From NCBI GenBank assembly GCA_048262655.1, contig JBLXEY010000003.1:124001-188000 (forward strand): DNA of 64,000 nucleotides, given 5' to 3'. The first letter of the stretch is position 1. Each line of letters opens with the position of its first letter. This document shows, in pieces, positions 42,165 through 50,886 of the stretch. A model generated the notes under the pieces. That model did not search any database and was not told the origin of the DNA. It saw only the letters and a program-made list of their open reading frames with translations. This DNA is from JABMNT01 sp048262655 (GTDB lineage Bacteria > Pseudomonadota > Alphaproteobacteria > Rhodospirillales > Casp-alpha2). The position numbers were made by a program, and so were the translations under genes.

Positions 42165-44891
42165 GTGAGCACAACAGATACCCAGAACGCTCCCGATGCT
42201 GCCAAGAAGCCGAAAACAGCCGCGACACCGATGATGGCTCAGTATCTTGCTATTAAGGAAGCCCATCCCGATGGCCTGTTATTTTATCGAATGGGAGATT
42301 TTTACGAACTGTTTTTTGAAGATGCTGAAAAAGCATCTGCAGCCCTTGATATTGCCCTGACTAAACGCGGCAAACATCTGGGTGAAGATATTCCCATGTG
42401 TGGTGTCCCCGTTCATAGCCACGATACATACCTGAACCGCTTGATCCGGCATGGCTTTAAAGTCGCTATCTGCGAGCAGACCGAAAACCCGGCCGAAGCA
42501 AAAAAGCGCGGTGCGAAATCTGTCGTCAATCGCGATGTCGTGCGGATTGTGACGAAAGGAACCCTAACGGAAGACAGCCTTCTTGATTCGAAACGCCACA
42601 ATTATTTATGTGCGGCTGCGCAAGCAGAACAGAGCCTGGCGCTCGCCTGGATCGATATGTCGACAGGCGCCTTCTATACACAATCCGTTGATACCCTCTC
42701 ATTTGATGCCGCATTGGCGCGCGTCGCTCCCGGTGAACTGCTTGCCTCAGAAGGATTGTTGCGTAGTCCGGATGTCGCCGAAATCCTGGACCAATGGGCC
42801 GATGTGCTGACACCCCTGCCGAGCATAAAATTTGAGAGCGCAGCCGGACTACGTCGGCTCCAGTCTTTATATGGCGTTGCGGCCCTTGATTCGTTTGGTG
42901 ATTTTTCGCGTGCGGAAGTTGCCGCTGCCGGTGCCCTTGTTGACTATGTCGAGCTGACACAAAAGGGAAAACTTCCTCGTCTGGAACGCCCGCAACATAT
43001 TCATTCTGGTTCCGTTATGGAAATAGATGCGGCGACCCGGCGCAATCTTGAGCTCACGCAAACCCTGGCGGGCGAGTTTCGGGGCTCTTTGCTCTCGATT
43101 ATCGACAGGACCATAACCGGACCTGGCGCACGTCTGATGGCACAGCGGGTTGCAGAGCCGTCGACCGTTGCCGAAGTGATTTGCGAGCGGTTGGATATGG
43201 TGACTTTCTTTGTCGATCAGGAGCGTGCGCGAATTGACTTGCGCCAACACCTGAAGTCCAGTCCTGATATGGCACGGGCCCTGTCCCGCCTGTCGCTGGG
43301 CCGCGGGGGACCCCGGGACTTGGCCGCCATCCGAGATGGTTTGCAATTGAGTATGGCGGTGCGCGATGAACTGGCAGAAAACGTCAGCTTAGGGCTGCCG
43401 GAAGGTTTATTACAGTTAAGCAATGACCTCGGTGAACATGTCTCTTTGGTAACGGAGTTGGCTCAAGCGTTGGCTGACGACCTGCCACTTTTGTCACGTG
43501 ATGGTGGTTTCATTAGAAAAGGTTATTCAGAAGATCTTGATGAACTGATTGAATTGCGGGATGAAAGTCGCCAGTTGATCGCCGGTTTACAGGCGCAATA
43601 TGCCCAAGCGACGGGTGTTTCCAGTCTTAAAATTCGCCATAACAATGTGATCGGTTATTTTCTCGAGGTGTCTGCGCGCAACGCTGACAGCGTCGATTCC
43701 GGGCCAGAAAGTCCTTTTATTCATCGTCAAACCATGAACAACGCGGTCCGTTACACAACGGTTGAGCTGTCAGAGCTTGAAGGACGTATTGCAAAAGCGG
43801 CAGAACGGGCGCTTGCCCTCGAACTTGAAGCTTTTGACGCTCTGGTCACCATCGCCCAAAACCAGTCAGAACCCATTGCCCGGGCGGCTCGGGCGCTGGC
43901 AGAATTGGATGCCCAGAGTGCCTTGGCTGAACTGGCCGTTGAGCGCCGTTATGTGCGGCCGGAAATTGACAACTCTACTGATTTTCAAATTGTTTCCGGC
44001 CGTCACCCTGTCGTCGAGGCCTTTCTGCAAGCGTCGAATGCCCATACCTTTGTTGCGAACAACTGCGCGCTCGCGGGCGCCGACGATAAAAGCGATGATA
44101 TCGCCCAGCTTTGGCTCTTGTCTGGGCCCAACATGGCGGGCAAGAGCACGTTTCTCAGGCAAAATGCGCTGATTTGTGTTTTGGCACAGATGGGATCCTT
44201 TGTGCCGGCGGAGCGGGCTAAAATTGGTATTGTCGACCGCTTGTTTTCCAGGGTTGGCGCTGCGGATGATTTGGCGCGCGGACGATCAACTTTTATGGTG
44301 GAAATGGTTGAAACAGCGACGATTTTGAACCAGGCAGGTCCCAGAGCCTTGGTGATATTAGATGAAATTGGCCGGGGTACGGCGACATTTGACGGATTGT
44401 CGATTGCCTGGGCGGTAGTTGAGCACTTACATGAACAAAACAAGTGCCGTGCCCTGTTCGCGACCCACTACCATGAATTGACCGCCTTGGCCTCGCAGCT
44501 GGACCGTCTCGAGTGTCATACCATGCGGGTCAAGGAATGGAACGGTGATGTTGTTTTTTTACATGAAGTTGCGACGGGAGCGGCTGATCGTTCCTACGGA
44601 ATTCACGTGGGTCAACTGGCAGGGCTGCCACCGGTTGTTATAACGCGTGCGGAACAGGTTCTGGAAAGCCTGGAGCAAGGGGATCAATCAACAGCGATAA
44701 CCAAAATGGTTGATGATTTACCCCTCTTTCAGGCATTAACAGAAACCCAACGACCTTCCGGAAGGGCACAAAATGCTGTCGGGCCAAGCCCCCTTGAAGT
44801 GACGTTAGACAGCGTCAATCCAGATGAGTTAACGCCTCGAGAGGCGCAAGACTTGCTTTATAAACTTAAAGATTTGCGCTTAGACAGCTAG
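42165..44891 (+). CDS. mutS: DNA mismatch repair protein MutS
   Basis: Recognises mismatches and recruits MutL. The 908-residue protein, GTG start, has the mismatch-binding GDFYELFFEDAEKAS (Phe-x-Glu), the clamp/core domains, and the ATPase with Walker A GPNMAGKST (near 655-663), Walker B LVILDEIGRGT and the C-terminal helix-turn-helix region. The C-terminal LTPREAQDLLYKLKDL is the tetramer-forming tail. mutL is not in the window. A Shine-Dalgarno AAGGAA lies about 12 bases before the GTG, rather far. Confidence 0.97.
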   Translation: MSTTDTQNAPDAAKKPKTAATPMMAQYLAIKEAHPDGLLFYRMGDFYELFFEDAEKASAALDIALTKRGKHLGEDIPMCGVPVHSHDTYLNRLIRHGFKVAICEQTENPAEAKKRGAKSVVNRDVVRIVTKGTLTEDSLLDSKRHNYLCAAAQAEQSLALAWIDMSTGAFYTQSVDTLSFDAALARVAPGELLASEGLLRSPDVAEILDQWADVLTPLPSIKFESAAGLRRLQSLYGVAALDSFGDFSRAEVAAAGALVDYVELTQKGKLPRLERPQHIHSGSVMEIDAATRRNLELTQTLAGEFRGSLLSIIDRTITGPGARLMAQRVAEPSTVAEVICERLDMVTFFVDQERARIDLRQHLKSSPDMARALSRLSLGRGGPRDLAAIRDGLQLSMAVRDELAENVSLGLPEGLLQLSNDLGEHVSLVTELAQALADDLPLLSRDGGFIRKGYSEDLDELIELRDESRQLIAGLQAQYAQATGVSSLKIRHNNVIGYFLEVSARNADSVDSGPESPFIHRQTMNNAVRYTTVELSELEGRIAKAAERALALELEAFDALVTIAQNQSEPIARAARALAELDAQSALAELAVERRYVRPEIDNSTDFQIVSGRHPVVEAFLQASNAHTFVANNCALAGADDKSDDIAQLWLLSGPNMAGKSTFLRQNALICVLAQMGSFVPAERAKIGIVDRLFSRVGAADDLARGRSTFMVEMVETATILNQAGPRALVILDEIGRGTATFDGLSIAWAVVEHLHEQNKCRALFATHYHELTALASQLDRLECHTMRVKEWNGDVVFLHEVATGAADRSYGIHVGQLAGLPPVVITRAEQVLESLEQGDQSTAITKMVDDLPLFQALTETQRPSGRAQNAVGPSPLEVTLDSVNPDELTPREAQDLLYKLKDLRLDS

Positions 44892-44898
44892 CCGTACA

Positions 44899-44929
44899 AA
44901 AAACTGTTATAAATCAAACGCCTATAACA
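44899..44929 (-). terminator. intrinsic terminator for hrcA-grpE
   Basis: Read leftward (minus strand), TGTTATA (44929-44923) pairs with TATAACA (44911-44905) around an 11-base loop and is followed by GTTTTTT. The 7-bp stem is AT-rich, so strength may be modest. It lies 67 bases after the grpE stop. On the plus strand no U-run follows, so it would not serve mutS. Confidence 0.45.
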
Positions 44930-44995
44930 CAAGATCAATCGAAGCACTTAAGTTAAGCCCGCTGGCTATAGCCGCATGTCATTGATCTTAGCCCA

Positions 44996-45829
44996 TTACA
45001 GTTCTTCGTTGACCTGTCCCCCAGGCTCTTGAGAACTTGTTTCGTATGCGGTTTTACCTTCCGGGCTCAGGGGTTCTTCGCCGGCAGGTGCTTCGCTGGT
45101 TGTTGCCGCCGCAACTTTTGGGCCGCCTTTGGTTATGCCAACTTTGGCGGCTCTCAATAAACGCCCGTTCAACGTATAACCTTGCTCCAAAACCTGGAAC
45201 ACCGTTCCGGCGGGTTGCTCTTTGTCTTCGAATTCAAAAAGCGCTTCATGTAGATTGGCATCAAAGCGTTGCCCCATAGGTGCGATCTTTTGAAGGCCCA
45301 GCTTTTCCAGTGTCTTCATTAAATCAGCTTCTGTCATTCTAACGCCATCAATGAACGCTTTAAATTGATTGGCAAGATCTGACGCCGGGGCATCGACGCC
45401 TTTGCCTTCGCCTTCAACGCTCTCGAACGCTCGTGTCATGTTATCGGAAACGCCCAGCATTTCTTTGGCAAAGTTCGCAATCGCGAATTTGGATGCATCT
45501 TCTTTTTCGCGCTGAGCCCGACGCCGGACATTTTCCATTTCCGCCATGGACCGAAGCAATTTATCGTTCAAATCCGAAACTTGCGCTTCCAGTATTTGTA
45601 CGCGCTCATGCGGGCTGACCTCTTCGCCCTCGTCATCATCGATTTCGATATCGACGCTTTCGGCCAGCTCGTCCGTTGCCGCTCCTTCAGCATCGAATTC
45701 GATAATCTCTTCAGCGTCGATAATCTCTTGCTCGGGGCCAGCTGCGGCGTGCGCGCCCATACCCTCGGCTTTTTCCGCGTCGGTTGCTTCCGGGGTTTCT
45801 GGTTTATTGTCTGAATGGGTATTCGTCAT
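44996..45829 (-). CDS. grpE: nucleotide exchange factor GrpE
   Basis: Co-chaperone that releases ADP from DnaK. The long helix ERVQILEAQVSDLNDKLLRS and MAEMENVRRRAQREKEDA are the family's dimerising helix, followed by the beta domain (GQRFDANLHEALFEFED, LEQGYTLNGRLLRAAKVGI). At 277 residues it is longer than usual because of an acidic N-terminal extension (about 25-75, rich in E and D) and a polar C-terminal tail. It is 29 bases downstream of hrcA. Confidence 0.95.
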   Translation of the reverse strand: MTNTHSDNKPETPEATDAEKAEGMGAHAAAGPEQEIIDAEEIIEFDAEGAATDELAESVDIEIDDDEGEEVSPHERVQILEAQVSDLNDKLLRSMAEMENVRRRAQREKEDASKFAIANFAKEMLGVSDNMTRAFESVEGEGKGVDAPASDLANQFKAFIDGVRMTEADLMKTLEKLGLQKIAPMGQRFDANLHEALFEFEDKEQPAGTVFQVLEQGYTLNGRLLRAAKVGITKGGPKVAAATTSEAPAGEEPLSPEGKTAYETSSQEPGGQVNEEL

Positions 45830-45858
45830 AGCTCACTCTTAATTTAAAAGGACCTGTC

Positions 45859-46893
45859 TTATCCGATCAGGCGTTTTATTAAACTGGCCGTATAATCGAC
45901 CATCGGGATGATCCGGGCGTAGTTCATTCGGGTCGGACCGATCACGCCAATCGCACCTACAATTTGTTGATTGGAGTTTCTGAACGAATTCACGACCATC
46001 GAAACGCCAGCCATATTAAACAGGCTATTGTCTGCGCCGATGAATATCTGGACTCCTTCAGCCGTTTCCGCAAGGCTTAACAGCTTTAAAACTTCTTCTT
46101 TTGTCTCTAGCGTCTCAAAAAGCGATCTAATCTGCTCTAAATCAGTGGCTGCTGAGATATCATCCAGCAAGTTGGCTTGGCCGCGAACGATCAAGGCTCC
46201 GTCCTTTTGATCGCCAGCCCAGGTTGCCAGTCCACTTTCGACAACTTTTGCAGTTAAGCTATCAAGCCGGGCTCTGTGTTCGTCTAGCTCGGTCATGATT
46301 TCGTCAAAGGCCTGCGATATGGTGCGCCCGACCAGACGTGCACCCAAATAATTTGTCGCTTGCACCAAAACCGACGGCGGTAAGGTCTGCGGCGTTGTGA
46401 AAATTCGGTTTTCAACAATGCCGTTTTCGGTAACCAAAACAACCAGAATACGGCCAGGGCTGAGATTCACGAATTCAATGTGCTTCAATGGGCTTTCTGT
46501 TTTTGGCGCAAAGACGATACTGGCACAGCCAGATAAGCCCGACAGGGCCGTTGTTGCATCTGTCATTAAGGCGTCAATGCTATGGGATGACCCGGCGCAT
46601 TGTTCTTCTATGATGCCGCGTTCCTGCGATGATAAATTTCCAACTTCGAGCAGGCCATCTACAAAAAGCCGCAGTCCCGCATCTGTTGGCAGCCTTCCGG
46701 CTGACGTATGCGGCGCAAAAAGAAGGCCCAACTCTTCCAGATCGGACATGACATTTCTAATCGTCGCCGGTGAAATCCCCAAATCCATGCGCCGCGCCAG
46801 GGTGCGCGAGCCTACGGGTTCACCTGTCAGGAGATAATTATCAACAAGATTGCGCAAAACTTCGCGAGAGCGGTCGTTCAAATCAGAAATCAT
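45859..46893 (-). CDS. hrcA: heat-inducible transcription repressor HrcA
   Basis: Repressor that binds CIRCE operators and is inactivated when GroE is titrated. The winged HTH at the N-terminus (SREVLRNLVDNYLLTGEPVG, SRTLARRMDLGISPATIRN) precedes the GAF-like and dimerisation region. Length 344 residues. I saw no CIRCE inverted repeat (TTAGCACTC-N9-GAGTGCTAA) in the window; in Alphaproteobacteria it normally lies at groESL, which is not here. hrcA is cotranscribed with grpE. Confidence 0.95.
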   Translation of the reverse strand: MISDLNDRSREVLRNLVDNYLLTGEPVGSRTLARRMDLGISPATIRNVMSDLEELGLLFAPHTSAGRLPTDAGLRLFVDGLLEVGNLSSQERGIIEEQCAGSSHSIDALMTDATTALSGLSGCASIVFAPKTESPLKHIEFVNLSPGRILVVLVTENGIVENRIFTTPQTLPPSVLVQATNYLGARLVGRTISQAFDEIMTELDEHRARLDSLTAKVVESGLATWAGDQKDGALIVRGQANLLDDISAATDLEQIRSLFETLETKEEVLKLLSLAETAEGVQIFIGADNSLFNMAGVSMVVNSFRNSNQQIVGAIGVIGPTRMNYARIIPMVDYTASLIKRLIG

Positions 46894-46921
46894 CGGCCAG
46901 TACCTCTTAATTCCAATTCAA

Positions 46922-46950
46922 AATTTAGGCATCTGAACAGCTGGCGTCAA
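46922..46950 (-). promoter_or_regulatory. candidate promoter of hrcA-grpE
   Basis: On the minus strand TTGACG and TAAATT are separated by 17 bases, 29 bases before the hrcA ATG. The -35 is five of six to the sigma70 consensus, the -10 four of six. A heat-shock reading (GTTG-N18-CCTAAATTTTG) is also possible but its -10 deviates. Confidence 0.5.
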
Positions 46951-46958
46951 CGCACCAG

Positions 46959-47555
46959 CTACAAAAGCGTTTTGCGCAGTGATGCTGCCATCGTTTCCGG
47001 TGTCTCACCAAACTTGAATGTTTGTAGGGGGCCCTTACCGTTTGGCCCGACCAGATAAATCAGTGTCGAATGGCTCATAAGATAGCTTGTGGGATCAGTT
47101 GCATCGACGGCCTCTTTCTTAAAATATGCGCGAAAGGATTTTGCTGCTGCCTCAATTTCGCGGATCGAACCGCTTAACCCCCGCATCTGCGGATGAAAGT
47201 TCAAGACATATTCCCTTAGCTCTGGGCCTTTGTCGCGAGCGGGATCGATTGTAATAAAGACCGGGACAATGCGGGTTTTAAGCTCGCCAAGCAGGTCAAT
47301 CGTATCGGAAATATCTTGAAGACTGGTTGGGCAGACGTCTGGGCAATGTGTATATCCGAAGACAACAAGGCTATAGGCATCTCTAAATGTGGCTTGGGTA
47401 ATGCGTTGGCCCAGCCCATCGAGGAGTGAATAATGAACGGTTCCAGACGTCTTGGCGTTTCGTTTCTCTATATCGCCAGCGATATGTGGCCATAGGATAT
47501 AGCTGCTGCCGGCAACAAACGCGATTAAAATACCTATCCAAACAAAGCGACCCAT
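46959..47555 (-). CDS. SCO1/SenC family copper chaperone
   Basis: 198-residue thioredoxin-fold protein with an N-terminal membrane anchor (FVWIGILIAFVAGSSYILW). It carries the Cu-binding GYTHCPDVCPTS (C71, C75) and H162 in SHSTLIYLVGP. It delivers copper to the CuA centre of cytochrome oxidase in known systems. It follows the PCuAC gene in the same direction, in a copper-handling group. Confidence 0.93.
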   Translation of the reverse strand: MGRFVWIGILIAFVAGSSYILWPHIAGDIEKRNAKTSGTVHYSLLDGLGQRITQATFRDAYSLVVFGYTHCPDVCPTSLQDISDTIDLLGELKTRIVPVFITIDPARDKGPELREYVLNFHPQMRGLSGSIREIEAAAKSFRAYFKKEAVDATDPTSYLMSHSTLIYLVGPNGKGPLQTFKFGETPETMAASLRKTLL

Positions 47556-47636
47556 TTTATATATTCCGTTGCGTAAGCGCGTCTTTTCGGTTGCGATACG
47601 TGCTTGCGAAAAGACGCGCTAACTTATGTTAACGAA

Positions 47637-48164
47637 TTAGTGTGTGCCCATTTTGCCACGATCCATTTTTGGCATTTGACCGTGGTCCATTTTCTTCATG
47701 GAAGTGGCCTTCATTGCCTTGACCATAACTTCTACGTTCCCACTTTTTTCAAACGTAAGCATCAACGGGAACTGATCGCCTTCCTTAATCGGTTGGTGCA
47801 AGCCGATCATCATAATATGAAAGCCCCCGGGCTTTAGCGCAGCCATACCTTGTGCCGGGATCTTGATTTTACCAACATGTGACATCTTCATGATGCCACC
47901 TTCTATCTTGCTTTCATGGATTTCGACTTTATCGGAAACGGTTCCTTTGGCACCGATCAGAGTATCAGCCGTTGATCCGTTGTTCTGTATCATAAAATAT
48001 GCGGCCCCGGTTTTTGCGGTCGGTGGGGTGGTCCGTGCCCAGACACCGGAAACAATAAGCTTGCCGATCTCATAGGTTTTTTTGTGTTCATGGGCATGGC
48101 TTTGGGGTGCCGAAAACAGGCCAAGACAGACGGCCATCGCCGTCATGAATATACGAAACTTCAT
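47637..48164 (-). CDS. PCuAC-type periplasmic copper chaperone
   Basis: 175-residue protein with a signal peptide (RIFMTAMAVCLGLFSAPQSHA). The mature part has the conserved VWARTTPPTAKTGAAYFMI start and a Cu(I) site from H and M: VEIHESKIEGGIMKM and GGFHIMMIGL. The C-terminus is His/Met-rich (KKMDHGQMPKMDRGKMGTH), a second possible copper site. It would hand copper to Sco1, encoded just downstream. Confidence 0.92.
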   Translation of the reverse strand: MKFRIFMTAMAVCLGLFSAPQSHAHEHKKTYEIGKLIVSGVWARTTPPTAKTGAAYFMIQNNGSTADTLIGAKGTVSDKVEIHESKIEGGIMKMSHVGKIKIPAQGMAALKPGGFHIMMIGLHQPIKEGDQFPLMLTFEKSGNVEVMVKAMKATSMKKMDHGQMPKMDRGKMGTH

Positions 48165-48210
48165 TTTTAATTCCTTGATTTGGTTTTGCCGCCATCGCGA
48201 CAGAAATGTA

Positions 48211-48639
48211 TTAACTGGCAGGCGTAAACCAAACAGGGGGTGCCTGAGAGGGGCGCTTTAATAAATAAGGGTTTGGCCCGGTTGTACGGACGATTAAGAC
48301 GGGTTTCGGAAGTGGAAAACCTGTGGGCATAACAACAACGGCCTGCATGTGCGGCAGTAAGCCGCTTCCGTTGTTGGCGAAATGGCAGATTTGACAAAAT
48401 TCACACGCGCTTGACTGCGCAGGTGTTGAAGGGAGACCCGATAAACTTCCGTCATCGGTAACCACCATTTTCACAAAACCAGACGGCGTGCAGATGACAA
48501 CGACGTTTGCGTTATCTGCCAGTATGGCATTGGCGAGCGCTGGCGTTAACGGGCTGAGCACCTGGAAAAAAAGCGCAGCGGAGCAAAGCCACATTGCAAG
48601 CTTTTTAGGAACGCCAAACGGGATCGGTGATCGGATCAT
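48211..48639 (-). CDS. DUF2946-like membrane/secreted protein
   Basis: 142 residues with an N-terminal hydrophobic signal or anchor (LAMWLCSAALFFQVLSPLTPA) and a cysteine cluster CEFCQICHFANN. This resembles DUF2946 proteins, often found next to copper or other metal genes; the cysteines could bind metal. It is the first gene of a leftward trio with PCuAC and Sco1. Confidence 0.72.
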   Translation of the reverse strand: MIRSPIPFGVPKKLAMWLCSAALFFQVLSPLTPALANAILADNANVVVICTPSGFVKMVVTDDGSLSGLPSTPAQSSACEFCQICHFANNGSGLLPHMQAVVVMPTGFPLPKPVLIVRTTGPNPYLLKRPSQAPPVWFTPAS

Positions 48640-48832
48640 TTGAGGCCAAATCTAGTGCAATGTCACGCGGGGTCAATATTGATTTTGGCGGTTCACTGAT
48701 GATTTTCCCTAAGACCGATGACTTATGGCCCCAATCGTCGGTGACCACGTGGTCGGGCCTTTACCCGAGCGAAACCGCCAGCTACTTTTATCGCACACGC
48801 TTGCTCAACACATGACCACAAAGGACGAACAC

Positions 48833-49792
48833 ATGTTGACCCAAACCTACCCTGTTGAATTGACGGCACCTGACATTGAACCCTATCGCGAAGGCAATAC
48901 CGGTGTTGAGTTTGTGACGACATTTGATAGTGGCAAGCCAGGTCCTCACGTCATGATAAATGCGGTCACGCACGGCAATGAAATCTGTGGCGCGATTGCC
49001 CTTGATTATTTATTCAAAGCGGGCGTTCGGCCGTTGACGGGGAAACTCACTCTGGCGTTCGTCAACGTGGATGCCTTTTTAAGCTTTGACATGAATAATC
49101 CGGATAACTCCCGGTTGGTTGAGGAAGATTTTAACCGGGTCTGGTTGGAAGAACGCCTTGATGGCGACGAAGATACCGTCGAACTTCGGCGTGCACGGGC
49201 TTTGCGGCCAGTATTCGATACGGTTGATTATTTGCTCGATATCCATTCATTAGGGACTTATTCCGAAGCCCTGACAATCTGCCATGGTCATAAAAAAGAA
49301 ACCGATTTTGCGCAAAAGGTGAACTACCCGGGCTATATCATGGCGGGTTCTGGCCATGTTGTCGGCCGCCGTCTGATTGAATATACGCCCTTTAATGACC
49401 CCACCAATGACAAGGTCGCGCTATTGGTTGAGTGCGGGCAGCATTGGGCGGCTTCGGCCGGGGTCATTGCCCTGGATACGGCGCTTCATTTTTTGCGGGC
49501 AACGCAAATTATCGATCCGGCATTTATCGAAGACCATCTGTCAGAGGCGGCCAAAAACCCGCCGCCTGCACAGATGTGGGAAGTTGTTGATGGCATTTGG
49601 TCGAAGACCGATGATTTTAAATTTACAGAAGACTACATCGGTATGGAAGTAATTGAAAAAGCCGGAACCGTCATTGCGACGGATGGCCCTGACGAGATTA
49701 GGACGCCGCATGATGATTGTCTGCTGATGATGCCCAACTATAAACCGGGCGCGAACATGCGGAAATTGAGATTGTGCAAACGCATGTCGTGA
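48833..49792 (+). CDS. succinylglutamate desuccinylase / aspartoacylase family protein
   Basis: 319-residue zinc-dependent deacylase-like protein. The ATG at 48833 has AAGGACG before it, so I prefer it over the frame opening at 48725. Zinc ligands appear in THGNEICG (H and E) and LLDIHS (H); VECGQHW holds the candidate catalytic glutamate. The C-terminal third forms a beta domain. The substrate is unknown (N-acyl amino acid or similar). It does not form an operon with neighbours. Confidence 0.85.
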   Translation: MLTQTYPVELTAPDIEPYREGNTGVEFVTTFDSGKPGPHVMINAVTHGNEICGAIALDYLFKAGVRPLTGKLTLAFVNVDAFLSFDMNNPDNSRLVEEDFNRVWLEERLDGDEDTVELRRARALRPVFDTVDYLLDIHSLGTYSEALTICHGHKKETDFAQKVNYPGYIMAGSGHVVGRRLIEYTPFNDPTNDKVALLVECGQHWAASAGVIALDTALHFLRATQIIDPAFIEDHLSEAAKNPPPAQMWEVVDGIWSKTDDFKFTEDYIGMEVIEKAGTVIATDGPDEIRTPHDDCLLMMPNYKPGANMRKLRLCKRMS

Positions 49793-49866
49793 TGTTTTGC
49801 CGGCGCGCGTGCGCCAATCCGTCGGCCGATCGCCCCTGTTAAACCCAAAACGGATATCAGGAGATG

Positions 49867-50271
49867 TCAGGAGCCTGGCGTCTGCACCAGGTCCCAGAAG
49901 CCAGTGACGGTTGCTGCAATTTGTTCGGCCATTCTATTCATGTGATCCTGATCGGATTCCGAAAAACCAAAGTAGGCGACGGCTGATTGTGCCAGATCAT
50001 CTTCCTCCGGATGATAGTTGCCATCGACGATTGCCAGGACAAGGAGTTCAACAATAAGTGCGGTGCAGCTTTGTCTGTCTGTAAACAGATCAAGGTGCCC
50101 TTCCAGGTTTTCAATCACTTTCGTGTTCAAGGCGCTGAGTCCGGATTCTTGAATGAGCAGGTCCCGGTAACAAATTTCTGCAGGGGCGACCACGCGATCA
50201 GCGTGTATCATTTGATTGCTCAGATCAAAAAATGCCCGCTTTTGTTCGTCATTAAGGTAGTGAAGAAACAT
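49867..50271 (-). CDS. TerB-like helical protein
   Basis: The 134-residue protein is all-helical and acidic. Two repeats with acidic metal-binding-like loops are visible: NQMIHADRVVAPAEICYRDL and LAIVDGNYHPEEDDLAQS, the pattern of TerB/tellurite-resistance-like domains (DGxxxxxE). Function unknown; no other ter gene is near. It is an isolated leftward gene, divergent from the zinc-finger gene that follows. Confidence 0.65.
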   Translation of the reverse strand: MFLHYLNDEQKRAFFDLSNQMIHADRVVAPAEICYRDLLIQESGLSALNTKVIENLEGHLDLFTDRQSCTALIVELLVLAIVDGNYHPEEDDLAQSAVAYFGFSESDQDHMNRMAEQIAATVTGFWDLVQTPGS

Positions 50272-50420
50272 CCTATGTTGTCCCGCAAATCGTTATGCCG
50301 CCATTTCAGTTCTATACAAGATTTGCAGCCTTTTTGCTAATCGATTGATCTCTCTCAATGTGCTCTCTGCACCACCGCAATAAAATAGCTAAAGATGAGC
50401 AAACAAGACGAGGTATTGCA

Positions 50421-50744
50421 ATGATCGACATGGAGCAAACAAAACAGCATTTGGAAAAACAAAAGGCTTTGCTGGAAGCCAAAATCGTGGAGATTGACAC
50501 CACCCTGCGTGAACCTCACAGCGCCGACTGGGAAGACCACGCGACCGAGGTCGAAGGAGAGGAGGTTCTTGAAGATATGGGAAATCGATTACAACGGGAA
50601 ATCCAAGAGTTTGGTCAGGCCCTTGAGCGGATTGAGCTTGGTACCTACGGGCAGTGTACCCATTGCAGTGAACCGATAGGGGAAAAACGATTGGAAATCA
50701 TGCCCGCCGCAGCCCATTGCATTAAATGCGAGGCGAGCCTCTAA
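50421..50744 (+). CDS. DksA/TraR-type zinc-finger protein
   Basis: 107 residues from an ATG with GAGG seven bases upstream. A helical hairpin (MEQTKQHLEKQKALLEAKI ... LGTYGQ) is followed by the four-cysteine finger CTHCSEPIGEKRLE ... CIKC. This is a short DksA/TraR relative lacking the long coiled coil tip of DksA; it may bind RNA polymerase's secondary channel. It could instead be a YbiI-type finger of unknown role. The frame opens at 50358 but the earlier ATG has no ribosome site. Confidence 0.85.
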   Translation: MIDMEQTKQHLEKQKALLEAKIVEIDTTLREPHSADWEDHATEVEGEEVLEDMGNRLQREIQEFGQALERIELGTYGQCTHCSEPIGEKRLEIMPAAAHCIKCEASL

Positions 50745-50886
50745 ATAGCCGAACAGGAACTCAACTTGAGATCGTATCATTTCCTCAGGGTCTGTTAGAA
50801 GACGGCTTTCAAGCCTTGTATGGGTTATAGGCGTTCATTATGTAATTAAAAAATGAGCTGAATTTTTGATGCGGTGGAGGCCATAA

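Noticed and set aside
44945..44995. GGCTATAGCC palindrome between mutS and grpE as a terminator
   Set aside because: It is short and not followed by a U-rich run on either strand; the nearby TGTTATA hairpin is the better candidate for grpE.
48627..48815. 62-codon plus-strand frame before the aspartoacylase-like gene
   Set aside because: No ribosome site, no recognisable domain, and it lies in the divergent promoter region of two real genes.
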